Source of the DNA: Mycobacterium sp. E2733
Lineage (GTDB): Bacteria > Actinomycetota > Actinomycetes > Mycobacteriales > Mycobacteriaceae
DNA length: 64,000 nucleotides
Assembly: GCF_001667585.1 (NCBI RefSeq)
Contig: NZ_LZJZ01000093.1
Coordinates: forward strand, 62,001-126,000
Direction of reading: 5' to 3'
Below are positions 7,099-15,117 of this stretch, piece by piece (within the stretch, counting starts at the first letter, position 1; each line of letters begins with the position of its first letter). A program made the translations under genes and the position numbers. Under the pieces are notes generated by a model. The model was not told the origin of the DNA. It ran no database searches and saw nothing but the letters and a program-made list of their open reading frames with translations.

Positions 7099-9219
7099 TC
7101 AGCGGGCGCGCACCAACCCCAGCACGTCGGGCCCATACTGTTCCAGCTTGCGCGCGCCGATGCCGGGGATGGCGATCAGCGCGTCCGCGTCGCCGGGGCG
7201 CAGCTCGGCGATCGCGATCAGCGTGTTGTCGGTGAAGACGACGTACGCCGGCACGTTCTGCTCCTTGGCGACGTCCAGCCGCCACGCCTTGAGCCGCAGC
7301 AACAGCTCTTCGTCGACGTCGGCGGCGCACGTCTCGCACCGCCGCAGCATGACCGCCGCGGCGGTGGACAGGTCCTTGTTGCAGATGCGGCAGCGCGCCG
7401 GGGCGCCGCGGTTGCGCCGGGTCTTGCCCGGCGCGGCGTCGGCGCGCGCCTGCGGCGCGATGCCGTTGAGGAACCGCGACGGCCTGCGGCCCTGCCGCCC
7501 GCCGGGGCTGCGGGCCAGCGCCCAGCTGAGCGCCAAATGGATTCGCGCCCTGGTGATTCCGACGTAGAGCAGCCGGCGCTCCTCCTCGACGGCCTCGCTC
7601 TCGGGGCCGTGCGCCAGCGCGTGCGAGATGGGCAGCGTGCCGTCGGCCAGCCCGACCAGGAACACCGCGTCCCACTCCAGGCCCTTGGCGGCGTGCAGCG
7701 AGGCCAGCGTGACGCCCTGCACGACCGGCGGGTGCCGCGCGTCGGCGCGTAGCCGCAGTTCGGCCAGCAGGCCCGGGAGGTCCAGCTGCGGGCGCTGGGC
7801 CACCTCGTCGTCGACCAGCTCGGCCAGCGCGGTCAGCGCCTCCCAGCGCTCCCGGGCGCGGGTGCCGACGGGTGGCTCGGCCGTCAGACCCAGAGGTTCG
7901 AGGACCGCCCGCACGCCCGCCTGCAGCGGCCCCGCCAGGCCATGTTCAGAGCCGCGCTCGGCCGCCCGTTGCAGCGCCAACAACGCCTGCTTGATCTCCT
8001 GACGGGTGAAGAACCCCTCGCCGCCGCGGACCTGATAGGGGATGTTCGCCTCGGTCAGCGCCTCCTCGTAGGCCTCGGACTGGGCGTTGACCCGATACAG
8101 CACGGCGATCTCCGCCGGCGGGGTGCCCGCTTCAATCAGCCGCGCGATCGAGGCGGCGACGGCGGCGGCCTCGGCCGGTTCGTCGGGATACTCGCGGAAC
8201 GACGGCGCGGGGCCCGGCGGACGCTGCCCCAACAGGTGCAGCTTGCTGCCGGCGACCCGGCCGCGGGCCGCGGCGATCACCTGGTTGGCCAACGACACCA
8301 CCTGCGGGGTCGAGCGGTAGTCGCGTTCGAGGCGAACCACGGTCGCGTCGGGATACCGCCGGGAGAAGTCGAGCAGGAACCGCGGCGAGGCCCCGGTGAA
8401 CGAGTAGATGGTCTGGTTGGCGTCGCCGACGACGGTCAGGTCGTCCCGGTCGCCCAGCCACGCCGTCAGCACCCGCTGCTGCAGGGGCGTGACGTCCTGG
8501 TATTCGTCGACGACGAAGCAGCGGTAGCGGCCCCGGAATTCGTCGGCCACGGCGGCGTCGTTTTCGATCGCGGCCGCGGTGTGCAGCAGCAGGTCGTCGA
8601 AGTCGAGCAGCGTCACCGACTCGTCGCGAACCTTGAGCGCCTCGTAGGCGGCGTACACGGTGGCGACCCGGGCCGCGTCGAGCGGAATGTCCCGCCCCGC
8701 CTCGGCCACGGCGGCCGGGTACTCCTCGGGGCCGATCAGCGACGCCTTGGCCCACTCGATCTCACCCGCCAGGTCGCGGACGTCATCGGTGCTGGCGTTG
8801 ATCCGGGAGCGGCTGGCCGCCCGCGCCACCACGGCGAACTTGGTGTCCAGCAGCTGCCAGCCGGTGTCGCCGACCACCCGCGGCCAGAAATACCGCAGCT
8901 GCCGGTGCGCCGCGGCGTGGAACGTCAGGGCCTGCACCCCGCCGACGCCGGCGCCCGTGCCCGCGGCGGCGTCCAGCGTCCGCAGCCGCGAACGCATCTC
9001 CCCCGCCGCCCGCTGGGTGAAGGTGACCGCCAGCACCTGCCCGGCCGCCACGTGACCGCTCGCCACCAGCTGCGCGATCCGGTGCGTGATGGTGCGGGTC
9101 TTGCCTGTCCCGGCGCCCGCGAGCACGCAGACCGGGCCGCGCGGAGCCAGCACGGCCTCGCGCTGCTCGTCGTCCAGTCCGGCGGTCAAGGCGTCGGCGA
9201 CCATCGGCATGGCGTCCAT
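7099..9219 (-). CDS. uvrD2: UvrD2 SF1 DNA helicase
   Basis: A 706-residue ATP-dependent 3'-5' DNA helicase. Motif I is GAGTGKTRT, motif II is VVDEYQDVTPLQQ, and the GDANQTIYSF, LERDYRSTPQ and VEEERRLLYVGITRAR motifs of UvrD/PcrA enzymes follow. The C-terminus carries a tetracysteine zinc module (CRIC and CETC) and an HRDC domain (LIAIPGIGARKLEQYG), the architecture that defines mycobacterial UvrD2. The ATG at 9219 (MDAMPMVADAL) was chosen because upstream codons are arginine/alanine noise; ATGs at 9210 and 9204 are alternatives. It is the essential mycobacterial UvrD paralogue in M. tuberculosis. It is divergent from mycoredoxin. Confidence 0.95.
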   Translation of the reverse strand: MDAMPMVADALTAGLDDEQREAVLAPRGPVCVLAGAGTGKTRTITHRIAQLVASGHVAAGQVLAVTFTQRAAGEMRSRLRTLDAAAGTGAGVGGVQALTFHAAAHRQLRYFWPRVVGDTGWQLLDTKFAVVARAASRSRINASTDDVRDLAGEIEWAKASLIGPEEYPAAVAEAGRDIPLDAARVATVYAAYEALKVRDESVTLLDFDDLLLHTAAAIENDAAVADEFRGRYRCFVVDEYQDVTPLQQRVLTAWLGDRDDLTVVGDANQTIYSFTGASPRFLLDFSRRYPDATVVRLERDYRSTPQVVSLANQVIAAARGRVAGSKLHLLGQRPPGPAPSFREYPDEPAEAAAVAASIARLIEAGTPPAEIAVLYRVNAQSEAYEEALTEANIPYQVRGGEGFFTRQEIKQALLALQRAAERGSEHGLAGPLQAGVRAVLEPLGLTAEPPVGTRARERWEALTALAELVDDEVAQRPQLDLPGLLAELRLRADARHPPVVQGVTLASLHAAKGLEWDAVFLVGLADGTLPISHALAHGPESEAVEEERRLLYVGITRARIHLALSWALARSPGGRQGRRPSRFLNGIAPQARADAAPGKTRRNRGAPARCRICNKDLSTAAAVMLRRCETCAADVDEELLLRLKAWRLDVAKEQNVPAYVVFTDNTLIAIAELRPGDADALIAIPGIGARKLEQYGPDVLGLVRAR

Positions 9220-9308
9220 CTTGGCAGCGGTCGCCGACAAACCGCGGCCCCGCCCGGCGCGTCGGCGAGTCGCCGCGACGCGCCGGTGCCGGCCGGCGGC
9301 CGCGGCGC

Positions 9309-9334
9309 GGAACATGTTGTCGCCGGGCTACGTT
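9309..9334 (+). promoter_or_regulatory. SigH-type promoter of mycoredoxin-1
   Basis: GGAACA (9309-9314), a 16-base spacer and CGTT (9331-9334) fit the mycobacterial SigH consensus GGAAYA-N16/17-cGTT exactly. The ATG of the glutaredoxin gene is at 9343, only eight bases after the -10, so the mRNA would be leaderless or nearly so. Confidence 0.75.
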
Positions 9335-9342
9335 AACGAGCT

Positions 9343-9597
9343 ATGACCAACGCCCCGCTCACCGTCTACACGACCTCGTGGTGTGGCTACTGCCACCGCC
9401 TGATGACCGTGTTGAAGTCCAACGGAATCCCCTACGACGCGGTCGACATCGAAGACGATCCCGCCGCCGCGGAGTTCGTCGGTTCGGTCAACGGCGGCAA
9501 CAGGACGGTTCCGACGGTGAAGTTCGCCGACGGGTCGACGCTGACCAACCCGAGCGCGGCCGAGGTCAAGGCCAAGCTGGCCGAAGCGGGCGCCTAG
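9343..9597 (+). CDS. mrx1: Mycoredoxin-1 (mycothiol-dependent glutaredoxin)
   Basis: An 84-residue thioredoxin-fold protein starting MTNAPLTVYTTSWCGYC. The active site is CGYC (C14, C17), followed by the cis-proline TVPTVKF and the NPSAAEVKAKL C-terminal helix. It reduces mycothiol-mixed disulfides, with electrons from mycothione reductase and mycothiol. The length matches the family. A perfect SigH-type promoter lies immediately upstream, which fits induction by disulfide stress together with the sigH-rshA locus at 36-37 kb of this window. It is divergent from uvrD2 and convergent with nudC. Confidence 0.95.
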   Translation: MTNAPLTVYTTSWCGYCHRLMTVLKSNGIPYDAVDIEDDPAAAEFVGSVNGGNRTVPTVKFADGSTLTNPSAAEVKAKLAEAGA

Positions 9598-9621
9598 GGG
9601 GGTTGCGCGGGCCGCCCCGGG

Positions 9622-10554
9622 TCAGTCGAGCGCGGCCCAGGATTCGATGATCACGCGCGCGATCGAGATGGACCCGGGCAGCAACAGTTTCGAATCCGTT
9701 GAGCTGGACCAGTCGCCGGCCGCCAGCGCCGTGCGCACCTCGTCGCGGGTGAACCACGCGGCCTCGGCGATCTCCCCGTCGTTGAACGAGAATTCCTCGG
9801 CCGGGTCCGCGACCGCGTGGAAGCCGACCATGAGCGAGCGCGGGAACGGCCACGGCTGACTGCCCAGGTAGCGCACGTCGCGGACGGTGAGGCCGATTTC
9901 CTCGCGGATCTCGCGCGCGACGCAGACTTCGAACGATTCACCGGCCTCGACGAATCCGGCCAGCAGCGAGAACATCCGCTCCGGCCACACCGCCTGGCGG
10001 GCCAGCACCGCGCGGTCGCCGCCGTCGTGGACCAGGCAGATCACCGCCGGGTCAATGCGGGGGAACTCCTCATGACCGGTGACCGGGTTGACCCGCGCCC
10101 AGCCCGCCCGGGCCGGCCGGGTGGGCGAGCCGTCCACCGAGCTGAACCGCGCGCTGTCATGCCAATTGAGCAACGCGACGGCGGACGACACTAGCTGACT
10201 GCTGGTGTCGTCGAGGATCGAGCCGAGGCCGCGCAGGTTCAACACCTCGGCGCGCACGTCGGGGTCCTCCGGGGCCTCCAGCGCGCCGCGGATGGCCCAC
10301 ACGTGGCGGTCGTTGTCGATGCGGCCGAGGAAAACCGCTTCCGGTGGCGGCTTGTCGCCCAGTTTGGCCGCGGCGCCGAGTACCACGCGGCCGTCGGCGA
10401 CCAGCACCTGACTGCGCGAATCGACCCGCAGCAGCGCCGCGTCCGCCCACCCCGCGGCGGCCGCTTCGACGTCGGTGCGCAGTTGGTCGGACCGGTCGGC
10501 GCCGACGCGGGACAGCAGCGGAACGTTCCGCAGCTGAAAGTCCGTAATGCCCAC
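9622..10554 (-). CDS. nudC: NudC-type NAD(H) pyrophosphatase / deNADding Nudix hydrolase
   Basis: A 310-residue Nudix enzyme. The Nudix box runs from G200 to L222 (GFVEAGESFEV then REIREEIGL), and the NudC signature SQPWPFP is at 232-238. It hydrolyses NAD(H) to NMN(H) and AMP and may remove NAD caps from RNA. The CxxC pairs that hold zinc in E. coli NudC are absent; only two cysteines, C173 and C211, are seen. The GTG at 10554 is chosen because it shares a base with a TAG in a TAGTG junction, the last link of a chain of stop-start overlaps through the 59-bp repeats that separate it from the potassium-channel gene upstream. Confidence 0.92.
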   Translation of the reverse strand: MGITDFQLRNVPLLSRVGADRSDQLRTDVEAAAAGWADAALLRVDSRSQVLVADGRVVLGAAAKLGDKPPPEAVFLGRIDNDRHVWAIRGALEAPEDPDVRAEVLNLRGLGSILDDTSSQLVSSAVALLNWHDSARFSSVDGSPTRPARAGWARVNPVTGHEEFPRIDPAVICLVHDGGDRAVLARQAVWPERMFSLLAGFVEAGESFEVCVAREIREEIGLTVRDVRYLGSQPWPFPRSLMVGFHAVADPAEEFSFNDGEIAEAAWFTRDEVRTALAAGDWSSSTDSKLLLPGSISIARVIIESWAALD

Positions 10555-10677
10555 TAGTGCCCCGTTTCGTGGCGACCCGCCGCGACCGGCAGCGCCGCCC
10601 TTGCGATCGCCACTAGTGCCCCGTTTCGTGGCGACCCGCCGGGACCGGCAGCGCCGCTCTTGCGATCGTCACTAGTG
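10552..10677 (-). repeat. 59-bp MIRU-like tandem repeat, two full units, with stop-start overlaps
   Basis: Two 59-base units start at 10552 and 10611, and a CACTAGTG beginning a third lies at 10670. On the minus strand each unit is a 20-codon ORF (start VTIARAALPVPAGRHETGH or VAIARAALPVAAGRHETGH) from GTG to TAG, and each TAG shares its G with the next GTG. The upstream stop (10674-10672) and the nudC start (10554-10552) are the outer links. The unit contains GATCGCAAG followed by a GC-rich core, shared with repeats near 20571 and 25066. This is how MIRU elements behave in M. tuberculosis. Confidence 0.8.
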
Positions 10678-11742
10678 CCCGGCCTGCCGGATATACAGCA
10701 GCCGGTCGTTGGCCTCGACGGCGTCCACCTCGGGCGCGCCGATGCGCAGCAGGTGGCCGTCGCGCACCACGCCCAGCACGATGTCGCGCAGATGCCGTGG
10801 GGAACCGCCGACCTCGGTGGGCTCCACTTCGCGTTCGGCGATGGCCAGCCCGAAGTCGGGTGTCAGCAGGTCCTCGATCATCTCCACGACGCTGGGCGTG
10901 GTGGTCGCCAGTCCGAGCAGCCGACCGGCGGTCGCCGAGGAGACCACCACCGAGTCCGCGCCCGATTGCTGCAGCAGGTGCTGGTTTTCGGCCTCCCGGA
11001 TCGACGCCACGATCTTGGCGTTGGGCGCAAGCTCCCGCGCCGTCAGGGTCACCAGCACCGCGGTGTCGTCGCGGCTGGTGGCGACGATGATCGAGGCCGC
11101 ATGTTGCGCCCCGGCCAGCCGCAATATGTCGGCCTTGGTGGCGTCGCCGTGCACGGTGACCAGGCCCGCGCCGGCGGCGTGCTCGAGGGTGGTGCGGTCG
11201 GTGTCGACGACGACGACCTCGCCCTGGGCGGTCTCGTCACCGAGGATGGCGGCGACGGCCGTTTTGCCCTTGGTGCCGTAGCCGATCACGATCGTGTGGT
11301 TGCGCACTCTGCTCCTCCAACGCTGAATCTTCCACCCTTGGCGGGACCGCTCGGAGAGGACTTCAAGGGTCGTGCCGACCAAGACGGCCAGGAACGCGAT
11401 CCGCAGCGCGGTGAAAATCAGCGTGTGCACCAACCGCGCGGTCTCGGTGTACGGGGTGATGTCGCCGTAACCGGTCGTCGACAGTGACACCGCGGAGAAG
11501 TACACGGCGTCCAGGAAGGTCAGCGGCTGGCCCCGGACGTCGCGGTAGCCGTTGCGGTCCGCGTAGACGATGACGGCCGCGGCGAAGAGCACGACCAGCG
11601 CGATGGCCACGCGCCGGGTGATGACGCGGATGGGGCTGGCGTGCTCCTCGGGGATGCGCACCACGCCTACCAACTGATGGCCCCGCTGCGCGGTCAGCGC
11701 TTCATCCAGACCGGTCAGTTGTCGAGACCTACCGTTGCGCAC
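10672..11742 (-). CDS. TrkA-type potassium channel (ion-channel pore plus RCK domain)
   Basis: A 356-residue membrane protein (Rv3200c-like). Two membrane helices (about 44-62 and 102-125) flank a pore loop with the selectivity filter STTGYGD, followed by an RCK/TrkA-N Rossmann domain (VIGYGTKGKTAVA, then the acidic VVVDTDR end of strand 2) and a TrkA-C-like C-terminal part. This is the MthK-like single-subunit plan: potassium conduction gated by a ligand binding the RCK ring. The GTG at 11742 is the only reasonable start. It precedes nudC through two 59-bp repeat units. The 90 bases upstream, towards adnB, hold a small palindrome (GAGTC, six bases, GACTC at 11772-11787) and nothing else I can name. 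Confidence 0.9.
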   Translation of the reverse strand: MRNGRSRQLTGLDEALTAQRGHQLVGVVRIPEEHASPIRVITRRVAIALVVLFAAAVIVYADRNGYRDVRGQPLTFLDAVYFSAVSLSTTGYGDITPYTETARLVHTLIFTALRIAFLAVLVGTTLEVLSERSRQGWKIQRWRSRVRNHTIVIGYGTKGKTAVAAILGDETAQGEVVVVDTDRTTLEHAAGAGLVTVHGDATKADILRLAGAQHAASIIVATSRDDTAVLVTLTARELAPNAKIVASIREAENQHLLQQSGADSVVVSSATAGRLLGLATTTPSVVEMIEDLLTPDFGLAIAEREVEPTEVGGSPRHLRDIVLGVVRDGHLLRIGAPEVDAVEANDRLLYIRQAGH

Positions 11743-11832
11743 GGCGGTCCGTTATCGGCTCAACGCCAGCGAGGAGTCACGCACGACTCAATGTAACCAT
11801 GATCGCGGCCCCGGTACGCGGGCAGCGCAAAG

Positions 11833-14800
11833 TCACCCGACGGCGGGCGCCGCCAGCAGCCCGGCCAGTTCGTCGGGGGCGGGCAGATCGTCGGGGGCCA
11901 CCGTGGTGCGGGCGCGCACGTAATAGAAGGCCGTGCGCACCGACGACTCCGGAACACCGGACAGGGCGGCCCACGCCAGGCGGTAGACGGCGAGCTGGAC
12001 GGCCGCCTGGCGCATGGCTTCCGGCCCGTGCGGCGGTTCGCCGGTCTTCCAGTCCACGACCGTCGCACCGCCGTCGGGATCGGCGAACACCGCGTCGATG
12101 CGGCCGCGCACCAAGGTGTCGCCGATCGGCATCTCGAACGGCACCTCGACGGCGATGGGAGTGCGTGCCGCCCAAGGCGATTCGGTGAAGGCCGCCTGCA
12201 ACGCGGCCAGTTCCCGGGTATCGCCGACGTCCGAATCCGCCGCGCCCGGCAGGTCGGCGAGATCGAAGAGACACTCGGCGCCGTAGAACTGCTGAACCCA
12301 GGCGTGAAAGGCGTTACCCAGCAACGCATGCGGATCGGGGCGGGTCGGCAGCCGATGCCCGAGCCGCCGCGCGGCGCCCGCGGGGTCCCGCGCCAGATCC
12401 ACCAGGCCGCTGACCGACAACTGGCTGGGCAGTGCGCCGGTGGGCGGCTCCACCAACCGGGCCCGCTCGGCGAGTAGCGCGTCGACGTCGGCGGCCCATC
12501 CCTCGATGTCGGCGCCTTCCCCTCCCGCGTCGCCCGACATCGCCCCGGTCACCAACGCCGCGCCGCGCTCGACATCACCGCGCCGGGCGGCCAGCGGGTC
12601 GGCGGGCCAGACCGCCTCGATAGTGTTGTCGCACAACGGGTTCCGATCTCCGTCGGCTGGCGGGGGCGCCCACTGATCCACCAAACCGCAGGGCTCCCCG
12701 GTCGCCGCCGAACGGTCGATGACCTCCTTGATCTCGCACAGGAAATCCGAGGGCCCGCGCGGTTTGATGCCGGTGGCCCCCCAGTGATGACCCGACACCA
12801 GCAGGGTGTCCTCGGCCCGGGTGATGGCGACGTAGAGGAGTCGGCGTTCCTCGTCGACGCGCCGCTGCTCGAGCTGGCAGCGGTGGTCGGAAATCTTGTC
12901 GGACAATTGCTTTCGATTGCTGACGTCCGAGGTGTCCAGCACCGGGATGCCCAGTGCGCCCGCCGCGGCACGGTCACCGCGCAGCAGTGGCGGAAGCTCG
13001 GCCGCGTCGGTGAGCCAGCTGCTCCTGGATGCGGTCGACGGGAAGATTCCGCCCGACAGGTGCGCCACCGCCACCACCTGCCACTCCAACCCCTTCGCGG
13101 AGTGCACCGTGAGCACCTGGACGCGGTCGCGCGCGGCCACCAACGGGGCCGGGGGCAAACCGTTTTCGACGGACTCCGCCACGTCCAGGAAGGCCAACAG
13201 GCCCGACAACGACGCCGTTGTGCGACGGCCGGTCAGTCCGGGGGCGTCGGCTCGTTCGGCGTAGCCGGCGACGACGTCGGCGAACGCGTCGAGGTGTTCG
13301 GTGCCGGTCCAGCCCGCGTTGGCTCCCGCCGCGGCGCGGACCTCGCAGTCGACACCGAGCACGCGGCGCACCTCGGCGACCAGGTCCGGCAGGGAATGGT
13401 CCAGGCGGGCGCGGAGGGCGCGCAGTTCACCGGCCAGCGCGGTGATGCGCTGATACCCCGCGGCCGAATACGCTTCGGGCGGGCCGGGATCGGCGATGGC
13501 GTCGGCCAAGCACGCCGTGTCGGCGTCCGGGCCGGCGGACATCGCGATCGACTCCGGCGCGGATCCATCGCCGGGCCCCAGCCCGTCGCCGAGGCTCCGG
13601 GCGCGCCGCCAGAGCGCGGCGACGTCCCGACCGCCGAGGCGCCAGCGCGGACCCGTGAGCACCCGCATCGCCGCCGCGCCCGCGGTCGGGTCGGCGACCA
13701 GCCGCAGCATGGCCACGACGTCGGCGACCTCGGGGATGGACAGCAGCCCCGCCAATCCAACGACCTCGACCGGGATTCCGCGGGCGCGCAGGGCGTCGGC
13801 GATGGGGGCGGCGTCGGCGTTGCGGCGCACCAAAACCGCGGCGGTAGGCGGGCTCACTCCGTCGGCCCGGGCCCCCCGGTACCGCGCGGCGAGCTCGTCG
13901 GCGATCCACTCGCGTTCGGCGTGCACGTCGGGAAGCAACGCGCAGCGGACCGTTCCGGGCGGGGCGTCCGGGCGCGGCCGCAGCGCGTGCACCGCGACCG
14001 ACCGGCGGCGCGCCTCCGCCGAGATCGCGTTGGCCAACTGCAGGGTCCGCGGCGGGTTGCGCCAGCTGGTCCGCAGCTCCAGGACCGGCGCGGGGGTGCC
14101 GTCGGAGAGGGGGAAGTCGGTGGTGAAGCGCGGGAGATTGGTCGCCGAGGCGCCGCGCCAGCCGTAGATCGACTGAATCGGGTCGCCGACGGCGGTCAGG
14201 GCCAGCCCGTCGTCGACCCCGCCGCCGAACAGAGCCGACAGCGCGACCCGCTGGGCGTGGCCGGTGTCCTGGTACTCGTCGAGCAGAACGAGCCGGTAGC
14301 GGCCGCGCAGGTCGGCCCCGACCTGCGGGAAGTTCGCGGGCAGCCGTGCCGCGCAGGCCATCTGCACACCGAAGTCCATCGCCTTCGCGGCGCGCATGCG
14401 CTCGTTCAGCGCGTCAAGCAGCGGCACCAGCTCGGCCCGCTGGGTCTGGGTGGCCAGCAGCCGCAGCAACCACTGGCTGGGCCCGCGGTCGCGCTGATAG
14501 GGGCCCGCCGGGAGGGTGTGGATGAGCCGCTCCAGCTCCACATGGGTATTGCCGAGCTGGCGGGTGTCCACCAGGTGTTCGGCGAGCTGGCCCCACAACC
14601 GCAGCACCATCGACGTGACCGCGGCGGGAGTCTTGTCGGTGCGCAGCTCCCCCCGGTACCCGCTCACCACGTCGAACGCCAGCTGCCACAGCTCGGTCTC
14701 GCCGAGCAGCCGGGTGTCTGGCTCGATGGGCAGCAGCAGCCCGTAGTCACGGATCAACGAACCGGCGAACGCGTGGTAGGTGCTGACCGTCGGCGCGCCC

Positions 14801-15117
14801 GCCGGCTCCGCGGGGGTCGCGCCGTCGGGGCCCAAGCCGACGCCGGCCAGCCGGGCCAGCCGGGACCGGACCCGGCGCAGCAGCTGGCCGGCCGCCTTGC
14901 GGGTGAAGGTCAATCCCAGCACCTGGCCGGGGTCGGCATAGCCGTTGGCGACGAGCCACACCACCCGCGCGGCCATGGTCTCGGTTTTGCCTGCGCCGGC
15001 GCCGGCGATGACGACCAGCGGCCCGGGCGGGGCCGCGATGACGGCGGCCTGCTCGTCGGTGGGTGGGAAAAGCCCGAGCGCACGGGCCAATTCGGCCGGG
15101 CTGTGGCGCGGGTTCAC
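11833..15117 (-). CDS. adnB: AdnB subunit of the AdnAB helicase-nuclease
   Basis: A 1094-residue UvrD-like helicase with a C-terminal RecB-type nuclease (Rv3201c-like). Motif I is GAGAGKTET, motif II is LLDEYQDTGHAQ, then TAVGDPIQSIYGWRGAS and VDEERRLLYVAITRAE. The nuclease part holds VRGRIDAVFADPDGG and VVDWKTG, the catalytic acidic and lysine residues. With AdnA it forms the heterodimer that resects double-strand breaks in mycobacteria; AdnB is the leading motor there. The GTG at 15117 overlaps the adnA stop as GTGA, so the two are translationally coupled; the open frame upstream is the shadow of adnA. Confidence 0.95.
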   Translation of the reverse strand: MNPRHSPAELARALGLFPPTDEQAAVIAAPPGPLVVIAGAGAGKTETMAARVVWLVANGYADPGQVLGLTFTRKAAGQLLRRVRSRLARLAGVGLGPDGATPAEPAGAPTVSTYHAFAGSLIRDYGLLLPIEPDTRLLGETELWQLAFDVVSGYRGELRTDKTPAAVTSMVLRLWGQLAEHLVDTRQLGNTHVELERLIHTLPAGPYQRDRGPSQWLLRLLATQTQRAELVPLLDALNERMRAAKAMDFGVQMACAARLPANFPQVGADLRGRYRLVLLDEYQDTGHAQRVALSALFGGGVDDGLALTAVGDPIQSIYGWRGASATNLPRFTTDFPLSDGTPAPVLELRTSWRNPPRTLQLANAISAEARRRSVAVHALRPRPDAPPGTVRCALLPDVHAEREWIADELAARYRGARADGVSPPTAAVLVRRNADAAPIADALRARGIPVEVVGLAGLLSIPEVADVVAMLRLVADPTAGAAAMRVLTGPRWRLGGRDVAALWRRARSLGDGLGPGDGSAPESIAMSAGPDADTACLADAIADPGPPEAYSAAGYQRITALAGELRALRARLDHSLPDLVAEVRRVLGVDCEVRAAAGANAGWTGTEHLDAFADVVAGYAERADAPGLTGRRTTASLSGLLAFLDVAESVENGLPPAPLVAARDRVQVLTVHSAKGLEWQVVAVAHLSGGIFPSTASRSSWLTDAAELPPLLRGDRAAAGALGIPVLDTSDVSNRKQLSDKISDHRCQLEQRRVDEERRLLYVAITRAEDTLLVSGHHWGATGIKPRGPSDFLCEIKEVIDRSAATGEPCGLVDQWAPPPADGDRNPLCDNTIEAVWPADPLAARRGDVERGAALVTGAMSGDAGGEGADIEGWAADVDALLAERARLVEPPTGALPSQLSVSGLVDLARDPAGAARRLGHRLPTRPDPHALLGNAFHAWVQQFYGAECLFDLADLPGAADSDVGDTRELAALQAAFTESPWAARTPIAVEVPFEMPIGDTLVRGRIDAVFADPDGGATVVDWKTGEPPHGPEAMRQAAVQLAVYRLAWAALSGVPESSVRTAFYYVRARTTVAPDDLPAPDELAGLLAAPAVG

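Noticed and set aside
7099..9315. Longer UvrD2 start at 9315
   Set aside because: The extra residues are arginine/alanine-rich and would overlap the mycoredoxin promoter; homologues start close to 9219.
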